Source: JAIBJN01 sp963847985
Lineage (GTDB): Bacteria; Actinomycetota; Thermoleophilia; Gaiellales; Gaiellaceae
DNA length: 64,000 bases
Direction of reading: 5' to 3'
Assembly (NCBI GenBank): GCA_963847985.1
Contig: CAWKBS010000011.1
Location: 1-64,000, forward strand
Below are positions 28,395 to 35,503 of the stretch, in pieces. The translations under genes and the position numbers were made by a program. Numbering within the stretch: position 1 is the first letter of the stretch; the number at the start of each line of letters is the position of its first letter. The notes below the pieces were generated by a model, which saw only the letters and a list, made by a program, of their open reading frames with translations, searched no databases and was not told where the DNA came from.

Positions 28395-29618
28395 GTGGAG
28401 CTTCGGCGCTGGCCCCGCAAGAACGACCCCGCCTCCATCCGCGCGCGGCAGGAGGAGCTCGCGGCGCGGCTCGACGGCGACGGCGAGGTCTTCGCCCACG
28501 ACCTGGCGCCGTTCGCACGCGCGACGGAGGCGGTCACCGGCGTCGCCCTCGTCCCGGTGGCGGTCGTCGGCCCGATCGACGTCGAGCTCGGCGACTACGC
28601 GCTCGAGGAGCCCGAGGGACGCCTCGTCGAGCGCGGCCGGGCCATGGAAGGCGTCTACGTGCCGCTCGCCAACACCGAGGGCGGCCTCTCGATCTCCCTC
28701 TACCGCGGCGCGCGCGCCGTCGGCGAGTCGGGAGGCTTCCGCACACACGTCCTCAGGGACCGGATCACCCGCGCCTCGGCCTTCCTCTTCGACGACACTG
28801 CGCAGGCGCTCGCGTTCTCGCGCTGGATCGAGGCCCAGCCGGACGAGATGCGGGCCTGGCTCGCCTCCGAGCCGGTCGCCAACCTCTCGAAGCACGCGAA
28901 GCTCCGCGAGCTCGAGACGCACGTGGTCGGCCCGATGTGCCATGTCATGTACGCGTTCACGACCGGCGACGCCTGCGGCATGAACATGATCACGCGCAAC
29001 TCCTACGCCCTGAACCAGGGCTTCGTGCTCGACCGCACGCCGGTCAAGCCCCGGCGGGCGATGCTCGAGGGGAACATGGGCGGCGACAAGAAGCCCTCGG
29101 CGCGCTACTTCGAGCGGGGCGGCCACGGCAAGACCGTCATCGCAGAGGCCACGCTCACGGAGGAGGCCGTCCGCCGCGTGCTGAAGACCTCGTTGGAGGA
29201 CCTGGCCGAGCTGGCCTTCGTCGGGACGCACGGCGCTATTGCCTCGGGGATGCAGTCCGTCGCGTTCACCCCGGCGACAGCCGTTGCGGCCATGTTCACG
29301 GCGACCGGCCAGGACATCGGCATGGTTGGCACGAGCTCGATGGCGCACGGCACCGCGCACCGCGTCGAGGGGGGCCTCCACGTCTCCATGCGGCTCGCCA
29401 GCCTGGAGGTGGCCACCGTGGGCGGCGGGACGACGCTGCCCTACGCGCGCTCCTGGCTCCGCCTCCTCGGCTGCGACGGGCCGGGGAAGGTCTACCGCCT
29501 GGCGCAGATCGTGGCCGCGGCGACGCTCTCCCTCGAGATCTCGGCCAGCGCGGCCATGGCCACGGCGGGCTCCGAGAATTTCTACCGCGCGCACTTCGAG
29601 CGCGGCGGCCTGCGCTAG
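28395..29618 (+). CDS. Hydroxymethylglutaryl-CoA reductase
   Basis: This 407-aa enzyme reduces HMG-CoA to mevalonate. The four catalytic positions can be placed: Glu in PLANTEGGLS, Lys in EGNMGGDKKPS, Asp in ATGQDIGMVG, and a C-terminal His in FYRAHFERGG that aligns with the class I SHM histidine. FTTGDACGMNMIT and VATVGGGTTLPYAR are further signatures. The catalytic pattern is closer to class I than to the class II enzymes usual in bacteria. No other mevalonate-pathway gene is in view. The GTG start was accepted because it directly follows the methyltransferase gene. Confidence 0.9.
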   Translation: MELRRWPRKNDPASIRARQEELAARLDGDGEVFAHDLAPFARATEAVTGVALVPVAVVGPIDVELGDYALEEPEGRLVERGRAMEGVYVPLANTEGGLSISLYRGARAVGESGGFRTHVLRDRITRASAFLFDDTAQALAFSRWIEAQPDEMRAWLASEPVANLSKHAKLRELETHVVGPMCHVMYAFTTGDACGMNMITRNSYALNQGFVLDRTPVKPRRAMLEGNMGGDKKPSARYFERGGHGKTVIAEATLTEEAVRRVLKTSLEDLAELAFVGTHGAIASGMQSVAFTPATAVAAMFTATGQDIGMVGTSSMAHGTAHRVEGGLHVSMRLASLEVATVGGGTTLPYARSWLRLLGCDGPGKVYRLAQIVAAATLSLEISASAAMATAGSENFYRAHFERGGLR

Positions 29619-29629
29619 CCGAGGCGGTC

Positions 29630-30112
29630 ATGGCCGCAGCCGTCCCGCCCCACCACGATCCGGCCTGCTGGGGCTGCGGCGACAACCCGCGCGGCCTCCA
29701 TCTTCCACAGCCCACGCAGGAAGGAATCGAGCGCTACGACGCCGTCATCACTTTCAGCGAGGACCACCAGGCGGGGCCGGGCATCGTCCACGGCGGGCTC
29801 GTCGCGGCTGCGCTCGACGAAGCGTCCGGCCTGCTGGCGACGTGGCACCGCTTCCCGGCAGTGACCGCGCGGATCTTCGTCCGCTACCGGCGCCCCGTCC
29901 TCATCAACCACGAGCTCGCGCTCGCCGCCTGGGTGACGGACAGCCGCGGCCGCCGCATCCACATCGACGCCGACCTGCGCGACGGCGGCGAGGTCGTGGC
30001 CGAGTCACGCGGCGCCTTCCTCCACGTCCCGCTCGATCACTTCCTCGCCACGCCCGAGGGCCGGGCCGCCGGCGAGGCCTGGCGGCGGCGCCTTTCCGAG
30101 AACGAGGCTTAG
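29630..30112 (+). CDS. PaaI-type hotdog-fold thioesterase
   Basis: This 160-aa protein has a hotdog domain with the helix motif GPGIVHGGLVAAALDEASGLLA, where the HGG region and the Asp/Glu of the helix form the active site, and strands including RIFVRYRRPVLI. The N-terminus CWGCGDNPRGLHL is a common extension in this subgroup. It would hydrolyse an acyl-CoA. It follows the HMG-CoA reductase gene by 11 bases with a GAGG ribosome site, suggesting an isoprenoid or acyl-CoA related role. Confidence 0.88.
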   Translation: MAAAVPPHHDPACWGCGDNPRGLHLPQPTQEGIERYDAVITFSEDHQAGPGIVHGGLVAAALDEASGLLATWHRFPAVTARIFVRYRRPVLINHELALAAWVTDSRGRRIHIDADLRDGGEVVAESRGAFLHVPLDHFLATPEGRAAGEAWRRRLSENEA

Positions 30113-30145
30113 GAATAAACGCCCTCCTGCCGAAGTCATAAGGAC

Positions 30146-30361
30146 ATGGAACGCTGCGAGGGCCACTACCGTCTCGAGAACCGCCGCTGCGACCGCGCCG
30201 GCGCACGCCACGTGACCGCCGCCGACGGCCAGATCTACCTCGTCTGCGCGTACCACGCGCGTCAGGGCTGGGCCGCGAGCGTCGCCCGTTGGCACGACGA
30301 GTCCGACGTCCGCGCGGCGGCCCCGGTCGACCTGCGCCCCAGGCTCGACCCCGCCGCCTAG
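30146..30361 (+). CDS. Small Cys/His-containing hypothetical protein
   Basis: This 71-aa protein has cysteines and histidines spaced like a small zinc site: CEGHY near the start, RCDRAGARH, then LVCAYHARQGW. I do not recognise the family, and zinc binding is inference. A strong terminator hairpin follows 33 bases after its stop. Confidence 0.6.
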   Translation: MERCEGHYRLENRRCDRAGARHVTAADGQIYLVCAYHARQGWAASVARWHDESDVRAAAPVDLRPRLDPAA

Positions 30362-30393
30362 CGTCCCGGCTTCGATCCCCGCCCCGCAAAGAG

Positions 30394-30425
30394 AAGCGGC
30401 GGCGAAGGGGGGTTCGCCGCCGCTT
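30394..30425 (+). terminator. Terminator hairpin
   Basis: AAGCGGCGGCGAA (30394-30406) and TTCGCCGCCGCTT (30413-30425) form a perfect 13-bp stem around GGGGGG, ending the transcript of the small Cys/His protein gene. Confidence 0.8.
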
Positions 30426-30583
30426 CGGGCGTTACTGGGCCTGGAGGTGGTTGCCGTCATCCCCGGGCCCAGGAGGAGAGGACCTCGCGCGCTGTATCGG
30501 CAGTCACGAACTGTCGCTTGAGCCTCGTTTCACCCCCTGCGAGGCACCGGCTGCCCGGCCCCGATCCCGGTTATCGTCGGCGC

Positions 30584-31393
30584 GTGATTCCCGCCCCGAA
30601 TCCTCATGCCCGCGGCCTGGCGACGAGCGTCGACGGGACGCGCATCGCCTGGTACCGGTACGGCTCAGGCGAGCCTGGCGTTCTCTTCGTGCCGACGTGG
30701 AACATCGTCGACGCGCGCGTCGTCGGGCACCAGGTCGCCGCCCTCGAGCCGCACGCGACGGTGGTGACCTACGACCCGCGAGGAGCCGGCGCCAGCGACC
30801 GGCCGGAGCGCGGCTACGACTTCCCGCTGCACGCAGCCGATGCGCTTGCAGTTCTCGGCGCCACCGAGATCGAGCAGGCGGCGCTCGTCACCGCGTCCCG
30901 AGGGGTGAACGCGGCAGTGCTGCTGACGACCGACGGCTCGGCGCGCTTCGACCGCCTCGCCGTGATCGCGCCGTACATGCAGCTCGAGGCCGAGCCGGAG
31001 CCGCCCGACCCGGAATGGCTCGAATCCCTGCGGACAGACTGGGCCGGGTTCATCGTCCCGTTCATGCACGAGGTCTTCACGGAGCCGGACTCGGCCGGCG
31101 TGATCGCCGAAATGGTGGCGATCGGCCTCGAGGCGACACCCGAAGTCGTCGTTACCCAGGAGCTCGAGCACGACTGGCAACGGCCGGCCAGCCTCCTTCC
31201 GAAGGTCACCTGCCCGACCCTCGTCGTTCACGGCGAAGCCGATGCGCCCGTACCCGCCGAGCTCGCCGAGAGCATCGTCTCCGCGCTCCCGAACGCACGG
31301 CTCGAGCTGATCCCAGCGGCCGGACACCGCCCCGACATTCGCACGCCGGAGCTGGTGAATCCGCTCCTGCTCGAGTTCCTCGTCGACCGGTGA
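30584..31393 (+). CDS. Alpha/beta-fold hydrolase
   Basis: This 269-aa protein has the lid-bearing alpha/beta hydrolase pattern: YDPRGAGASDRP after strand 4, the nucleophile elbow as VTASRGVNAA (T-x-S-x-G instead of G-x-S-x-G), Asp in VVHGEADAPVP and His in AAGHRPDIRTP. The GTG at 30584 gives a natural domain start. Its stop codon directly abuts a remnant of a SARP-type regulator on the opposite strand, so the gene may have arrived by recombination. The substrate is unknown. Confidence 0.85.
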   Translation: MIPAPNPHARGLATSVDGTRIAWYRYGSGEPGVLFVPTWNIVDARVVGHQVAALEPHATVVTYDPRGAGASDRPERGYDFPLHAADALAVLGATEIEQAALVTASRGVNAAVLLTTDGSARFDRLAVIAPYMQLEAEPEPPDPEWLESLRTDWAGFIVPFMHEVFTEPDSAGVIAEMVAIGLEATPEVVVTQELEHDWQRPASLLPKVTCPTLVVHGEADAPVPAELAESIVSALPNARLELIPAAGHRPDIRTPELVNPLLLEFLVDR

Positions 31394-31481
31394 CCTGCCC
31401 CGGCGGCGTGAGATCGACGCCGGCGGCCTCCACCTCGAATCTGCCCAGCAGTCGGAACTCCACTTCGGACGATTGTGACAC
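31394..31481 (-). pseudogene. N-terminal remnant of a SARP/AfsR-type regulator
   Basis: From a GTG at 31481 the minus strand encodes about 29 residues, including VEFRLLGRFEVEAAGVDLTP. This is the typical opening of BTAD/SARP transcriptional regulators, ending just where the conserved KQRALLA block should follow. At that point the frame runs antisense into the alpha/beta hydrolase gene. Only the first strand pair of the DNA-binding domain is left, so this is a gene fragment. Confidence 0.55.
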
Positions 31482-31491
31482 CTAGAACAAT

Positions 31492-31809
31492 GTGTTAGCG
31501 TCGCGTAAGGATCGCGTTTGCCTGCCGGCGCACACTCACTCGCGTCAGCAGCGAGAGGAGTCGCCTGCCAGTTCCCGAGCTTCGGCCACCGAAGAGCGAA
31601 TCGTCTTGCTCCTCGCACGAGGACGCAGCAAGAGCGAGGTCGCCGCGGCCGCCGGACTCGACGTACGGGCGGTCGCGTGGCACCTGAGGCGGGCGAGCCG
31701 GAAGCTCGAGATGGCATCGACGCTCCTCGAGCGAATCCGCAGACCACAGACAGGAAAGGAGCACTCCGAATGCGCAGACTCGGTACCTGGAAGCGCGTCG
31801 CAGGACTGA
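31492..31809 (+). CDS. Stand-alone LuxR-type helix-turn-helix protein
   Basis: This 105-aa frame from GTG contains ATEERIVLLLARGRSKSEVA and GLDVRAVAWHLRRASRKLE. It resembles the GerE/LuxR DNA-binding domain, with conserved spacing of recognition-helix residues but no receiver or sensor part. It overlaps the next gene by 40 bases. It may be a small regulator or the remaining tail of a larger one; the divergent SARP remnant next door supports local rearrangement. Confidence 0.55.
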   Translation: MLASRKDRVCLPAHTHSRQQREESPASSRASATEERIVLLLARGRSKSEVAAAAGLDVRAVAWHLRRASRKLEMASTLLERIRRPQTGKEHSECADSVPGSASQD

Positions 31810-32255
31810 TTGCGGTCCTCGTGCTGGCCGCCACCATCACGGCAGCCTCCGCCCAGACGAAGAATCTCAGGGGGCACGACAAGCCGGCCGGCATCGAGCT
31901 CACGTACACGAAGTGGTTCGCCCCGGGCTTCCCGCACATGGTGGGCGTCGTCGGCGGAGACATCGTCGGCCAGTTCGGAGGAGCCGTCCTCAGGGCCACA
32001 CCTGACCCCACCGGCCGCTTCGTTCGACTGACGGCCGTCTACATCGTCATTGCCCCGGACCCCTCGCGGTCCCTCACCATCCACGTCGAGGGCGCTCAGG
32101 ACACCCAGTCGGGCACGGCCGTGCTGAAAGGCCGCGTCGTCGACGGGTGGCTGACCGACGCCAAGGTACGCGCGGAATACAAGGTGATCAGTTGCACGCA
32201 GTCACCCGACGGCACGTGCTTCCAGGGCACGATCAGCATCAAGCGGCGGTCCTGA
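31770..32255 (+). CDS. Secreted protein of unknown function
   Basis: ATG at 31770 is preceded by AAAGGAG and begins a signal peptide (MRRLGTWKRVAGLIAVLVLA, ending near SAQ). The mature chain is about 135 residues and looks beta-rich, with two cysteines (ISCTQSPDGTCF) that could pair. I recognise no family. The transcript ends at a strong hairpin at 32312-32340. Confidence 0.7.
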   Translation: MRRLGTWKRVAGLIAVLVLAATITAASAQTKNLRGHDKPAGIELTYTKWFAPGFPHMVGVVGGDIVGQFGGAVLRATPDPTGRFVRLTAVYIVIAPDPSRSLTIHVEGAQDTQSGTAVLKGRVVDGWLTDAKVRAEYKVISCTQSPDGTCFQGTISIKRRS

Positions 32256-32311
32256 ACTCCGGCGACTGACGGCTCCAGCCGACAGCACCCGACGGAGGCG
32301 GTAGGACGGGC

Positions 32312-32340
32312 TCGGCCCGGCGAACGCGTCGCCGGGCCGA
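32312..32340 (+). terminator. Terminator hairpin
   Basis: TCGGCCCGGCGA (32312-32323) and TCGCCGGGCCGA (32329-32340) form a perfect 12-bp stem with loop ACGCG, 57 bases after the secreted-protein gene. Confidence 0.75.
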
Positions 32341-32471
32341 CGCGCGAGGTGACCGCGCGACCTCACTCGCAGTACGCGCGCCTAGACACGTTGGACATTC
32401 TGATCGACGTCGCGCGTATCGACTCGCTCATCTAGCCGCTTGCCCTCCGAGCCGGTGTTGATAATCGCCTC

Positions 32472-32894
32472 ATGGCTGCCTCCGAACAGACTGCTGTTGA
32501 GAGGCTCGATGACCTTGGAGTTCGCGGAATCCTCCTGCAGCTCGCCCGGGACGGCCAGATCCTCGACGTGCGTTGCGAGATGCCGCAGTGCTACTGCCGC
32601 CGGGGCCGCAGGTACTTCGATCCGAAGTCGCCTCGTTCCGATTGGTCCCCGACGCCCGACCACTACCCAAGACTCAGGGCCCATGGAGGGCACCTCACCC
32701 CGGACAACGTCCGGCTGGCGCACCTGCTCTGCAACCGACGTGACTACGGTTGGCGCATGAAGATCAACGCCATGCTCGAGAGGCGGATGTCACTGGACGA
32801 AATCGCGACGAGACTGAACGCCCAGAAGGTTCCCCCGGTCCACGGCACGAACAGATGGACGCCTGCTTCTGTTCGGAAGGCGTTCATTTCCTAG
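32472..32894 (+). CDS. HNH-like protein with recombinase-type C-terminal segment
   Basis: This is a 140-aa protein. The central part has CEMPQCYCRR, DHYPRLRAHGGHLTPDN and VRLAHLLCNRRDYGW, matching an HNH nuclease in which paired cysteines bind zinc and the histidine is catalytic. The last 40 residues (RRMSLDEIATRLNAQKVPPV then RWTPASVRKAF) resemble the tail of the serine-recombinase 'recombinase' domain. A -10-like GATAAT ends six bases before the ATG, so the mRNA may be leaderless. The surrounding DNA is less GC-rich and adjoins a tRNA-Cys with a broken second copy, an accessory setting. Confidence 0.65.
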   Translation: MAASEQTAVERLDDLGVRGILLQLARDGQILDVRCEMPQCYCRRGRRYFDPKSPRSDWSPTPDHYPRLRAHGGHLTPDNVRLAHLLCNRRDYGWRMKINAMLERRMSLDEIATRLNAQKVPPVHGTNRWTPASVRKAFIS

Positions 32895-32997
32895 GGCCCA
32901 TCCAGGAACCCAGCGGCAAGTCCGGGCAGACCGCACGTCACCCATTCGCCGGCCTCGTCGCTGCTTGCCCGGCACTCGGCGCAAGTCACCACGGAAG

Positions 32998-33068
32998 AGG
33001 CGCGAGCCGGATTCGAACCGGCGTACGAGGCTTTGCAGGCCTCTGCCTAACCACTCGGCCATCGCGCC
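32998..33068 (-). tRNA. tRNA-Cys (GCA)
   Basis: The minus strand folds as a normal 71-base cloverleaf. The acceptor pairs GGCGCGA with TCGCGCC. The anticodon stem GAGGC/GCCTC encloses CTGCAAA with anticodon GCA. The T arm has GGTTCGAATCC. CCA is not encoded. Confidence 0.95.
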
Positions 33069-33152
33069 GGGCCCGCAGGTCATCGTAAAGGTTCAGGACT
33101 GGAAGGCACGTAGTTCGTGCAACTGCGCAGCTCCCGCTCGCGACCTCCACGT

Positions 33153-33205
33153 AACCGGTGTACGAGGCCTTGCAGGCCTCTGCCTAACCACTCGGCCACC
33201 GCGCC
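33153..33205 (-). pseudogene. Truncated tRNA-Cys copy
   Basis: The 53 bases at 33153-33205 match the 5' 53 bases of the adjacent tRNA-Cys with only three differences. They keep the D arm and the GCA anticodon. After CACCGGTT the T loop and the 3' acceptor strand are lost, and no partner for the acceptor GGCGCGG is present. It is a non-functional 5' fragment, about 137 bases upstream of the intact gene in transcription order. Confidence 0.8.
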
Positions 33206-33384
33206 GGCGACGGAAAACATCGTATCGAGCGAACTTTTCGGCGGGTGGGACTTGAGAGGATCCGACAGGTTTGAGCAGAATAGGGTCCACGCTCGCCGAT
33301 GCGAACCTTGTCCCGGGGTTGATACCGCGTTGGTGGGCCGGAGCCCCGGCCCCCTACCGGGGCTCCACCTTTCTCTGAAACGGA
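33206..33384. other. Intergenic stretch after the tRNA fragment
   Basis: No gene is seen here. The first 110 bases are relatively AT-rich. A hairpin at 33340-33366 (GGAGCCCCGG, seven-base loop, CCGGGGCTCC) is a likely terminator for the minus-strand small gene that ends at 33385. Confidence 0.6.
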
Positions 33385-33573
33385 TCAGCCGGGGACGGTT
33401 CGCGTTGACGTCCGGCCGGGCTCGCTGCCCGGGCGCAGACGCTCCAGGAACAATCGCCGCTCGATGCGCCGGGACTCGGCCAGGCGCGCCGCGAGCTCGC
33501 CGGACCGGGCCTGCCGTAGCAGGTCGCTGTGGCGCTCCCGGACCACGTCTCGGTGGACTTCAGGCTGAAGCAT
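33385..33573 (-). CDS. Small hypothetical protein (62 aa)
   Basis: The ATG is preceded by AGAGGAGG six bases away. The peptide is highly charged and helical (MLQPEVHRDVVRERHSDLLR then ARLAESRRIERRLFLERL), similar in style to small actinobacterial proteins of unknown role. It is divergent from the following ECF sigma gene with an 85-base gap. Confidence 0.6.
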   Translation of the reverse strand: MLQPEVHRDVVRERHSDLLRQARSGELAARLAESRRIERRLFLERLRPGSEPGRTSTRTVPG

Positions 33574-33658
33574 GCGGGCCTCCTCTCACCGTCCACAGGA
33601 CGGTGGAACGGGCCGCGATCTTCCCTCCGGCCGAACATTTCGGTTTGATACCCCTGCA

Positions 33659-34216
33659 GTGCAGCTCGCATCGCTCCCCGACGCCCAGCTCGTCGCACGC
33701 TGCCGCGAGGGCAACGAGGACGCCTGGAAAGAGCTCGTCTCTCGCTTCTCGCGGTACGTCTTCGCCATCTGCTCGCAGGCGTTCCGGCTGCGGCCGGAGG
33801 ACTCCGAGGAGGTCTTCCAGGAGGTCTTCGCCCGCACGTACCAGCACCTCGCGCGCCTCAGGGACGACGAGGCGATCCGCCCGTGGATCGGCCAGCTCAC
33901 GCGCCGCCTCTGCATCGACCACCTGCGCTCGAGCTCGCGCGAGGAGATCGTCGACCCGGACACGCTGCCCGGGGGCGTCGACGAGAAGATGGCGACGCTC
34001 GACGATGCCTTCGCCGTCCACGAGGCGATGGCCGAGCTCACGGAGAACTGCCGCGAGATCCTCGACCGGTTCTTCGCCCGCGACGAGAGCTACCAGACGA
34101 TCGGCGTCGCGCTCGAGATTCCCTCGGGGACGATCGCCAGCCGCATCTCCCGCTGTCTGACGCGGCTGCGTGAGATCTTCGAGGGAAGAAATCCGGCCCC
34201 CGGCACGTCGAGTTGA
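33659..34216 (+). CDS. ECF RNA polymerase sigma factor (second locus)
   Basis: This 185-aa sigma-70 family protein has region 2 with AWKELVSRFSRYVFAICSQA, then PEDSEEVFQEVFARTY and WIGQLTRRLCIDHLR. Region 4 has ELTENCREILDRFFA and YQTIGVALEIPSGTIASRIS. The GTG at 33659 gives a normal N-terminus. Just upstream is GATACC, a possible -10 nine bases from the start. It is followed after ten bases by a small gene that may encode its partner; no classical zinc anti-sigma domain is visible there. Confidence 0.9.
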   Translation: MQLASLPDAQLVARCREGNEDAWKELVSRFSRYVFAICSQAFRLRPEDSEEVFQEVFARTYQHLARLRDDEAIRPWIGQLTRRLCIDHLRSSSREEIVDPDTLPGGVDEKMATLDDAFAVHEAMAELTENCREILDRFFARDESYQTIGVALEIPSGTIASRISRCLTRLREIFEGRNPAPGTSS

Positions 34217-34226
34217 CGGAGACCCG

Positions 34227-34478
34227 ATGACCGCCTACGACGAACAACGCCTCGCCGAGCTGATCAGGGCGCTGCCGCCGGCGCCTCAGGCCTGGGTGGA
34301 AGCCGCCCAGGAGCTCCCGCTCGCGCGCGGCCAGCTCGACGACATCGTCGCCAGAGCCGAAGCCGACCTCGCCTTCCGCGACGCGCTGATCGCGGACCTC
34401 GAGGCCACGCTCGAGCTCGAGGGCTACGAGCCCGGCACGATCTCGCTGGACGAGCTGCGCCGCCGCCTCGAGAGCTAG
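34227..34478 (+). CDS. Small hypothetical protein downstream of ECF sigma
   Basis: This 83-aa acidic, helical protein (TAYDEQRLAELIRALPPAPQ then ARAEADLAFRDALIADLEAT) has no cysteines and no membrane span. It lies in an operon with the sigma gene and is closed by a terminator hairpin. A role as a co-regulator of the sigma factor is only inference from position. Confidence 0.65.
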   Translation: MTAYDEQRLAELIRALPPAPQAWVEAAQELPLARGQLDDIVARAEADLAFRDALIADLEATLELEGYEPGTISLDELRRRLES

Positions 34479-34504
34479 CCCGACAGCCGGAGCGAGCAAA
34501 GAAA

Positions 34505-34525
34505 GGGCCGCCTCGTCGGCGGCCC
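34505..34525 (+). terminator. Terminator after the ECF sigma operon
   Basis: GGGCCGCC-TCGTC-GGCGGCCC forms an 8-bp stem, preceded by AAA and followed by GTTT, fitting an intrinsic terminator. Confidence 0.7.
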
Positions 34526-34671
34526 GTTTCCAGAGAGTCCCGGCGTGTTGCGGCCTCACGTCGGGAACCAGGTTCTTTTTCGGCAGGTTCGGCGCCGGGC
34601 TTTAGCCCAAATTCTGGGGACTCGTCATCCTGGGGCGGAAGAACTTACGGCGGTGACGCGTTGGGAGTCGC

Positions 34672-35148
34672 ATGAACGCACCCACGGCCCTCGAGGCCCC
34701 GTACCGGCCGCGCCACATCCGCTTCGTACGCCGAGAGGAGGTGGCCGGGTGGCAGCTCAAGCTCTACGGCATCGCGCTCAACGGCAAGTCGCCCGATCCG
34801 GCGTTCGTCGAGGCCACGCGCGACCTGGCCGCCACGGTCCTCCCCCAGCCCGCGGCGGGCGACGACCACTACGGCGTCGCCTTCGCCACGGCCCACGACG
34901 CGACCTCGCTCTTCATCGCGCTCGTCTACTGGTTCCAGTCGGAGAACGAGATTCACCAACGCATCTACGTCAGCCCGAAGGACGGGCCGATCGCGTTCGT
35001 CCCGGTCGAGAACCAGCCGGCCGGCTGCGTCTGGGAGCTCGAGATCGTCGACTTCGAACGGCGCGCGTGGATCGAGGACGTGCTCGCCAACCCCGACGGG
35101 CCGGATCTCGACCGCTATCTCGAGCGGCGGGTCGACGCGGACGTCTAG
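34672..35148 (+). CDS. Hypothetical protein (158 aa)
   Basis: This soluble protein has no signal peptide. It is beta-rich in the middle (DHYGVAFATAHDATSLFIAL then YWFQSENEIHQRIYVSP) and has conserved-looking aromatic residues. I do not recognise the family. About 145 bases upstream are gene-free and hold a small hairpin (GGGC-TTTA-GCCC). It converges with a short minus-strand gene, sharing four bases. Confidence 0.65.
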   Translation: MNAPTALEAPYRPRHIRFVRREEVAGWQLKLYGIALNGKSPDPAFVEATRDLAATVLPQPAAGDDHYGVAFATAHDATSLFIALVYWFQSENEIHQRIYVSPKDGPIAFVPVENQPAGCVWELEIVDFERRAWIEDVLANPDGPDLDRYLERRVDADV

Positions 35149-35339
35149 CGCGCCGGCTGCGCGGGTCGCGCGGCGAGGTACTGGGCGAAGCGGCCCGCGC
35201 TCGTCTCCAGCCAGGCCCTGAACTCGCGCTCGAAGTCGTCCCGGCGCTGCTCGGCGAACGTGGCCTGCGGGCACGAGTGCCCGAACGGCGCCGGGTAGCG
35301 ACGATGGCACCGCCTGCACCGTTCGAGCTCGGCGAACAT
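35145..35339 (-). CDS. Small putative zinc-ribbon protein
   Basis: From the ATG at 35339 a 64-aa frame begins MFAELERCRRCHRRYPAPFG followed by HSCPQATF. This gives C-x2-C and H-x-C pairs that could bind zinc, followed by a charged helix. The same frame is open further upstream to 35474, so the start is uncertain. Function is unknown. Confidence 0.45.
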   Translation of the reverse strand: MFAELERCRRCHRRYPAPFGHSCPQATFAEQRRDDFEREFRAWLETSAGRFAQYLAARPAQPAR

Positions 35340-35457
35340 CACCGCAGGCGCCGCGCGCGGACGCCGATCTTCGTTCTGACCCCGTTCTGCTCCATCTCCC
35401 TCTCCTTCCGGTTTCCCTCGAAAGGCAAGACGGAGCAGGCTCCGGAGTTCTTCCCCG

Positions 35458-35489
35458 TGAGGGGGCGCCGTCACGGCGGCGCCCCCTCA
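35458..35489. terminator. Strong bidirectional hairpin
   Basis: TGAGGGGGCGCCG (35458-35470) and CGGCGCCCCCTCA (35477-35489) form a perfect 13-bp stem with a six-base loop. It lies just past the stop of the sugar dehydrogenase gene on the minus strand. Confidence 0.75.
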
Positions 35490-35503
35490 TGAGGCGGGTC
35501 TTG

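Noticed and set aside
34530..34671. Possible riboswitch before the 158-aa hypothetical gene
   Set aside because: Only a small GGGC-TTTA-GCCC hairpin is visible, and no known aptamer pattern could be matched by eye.
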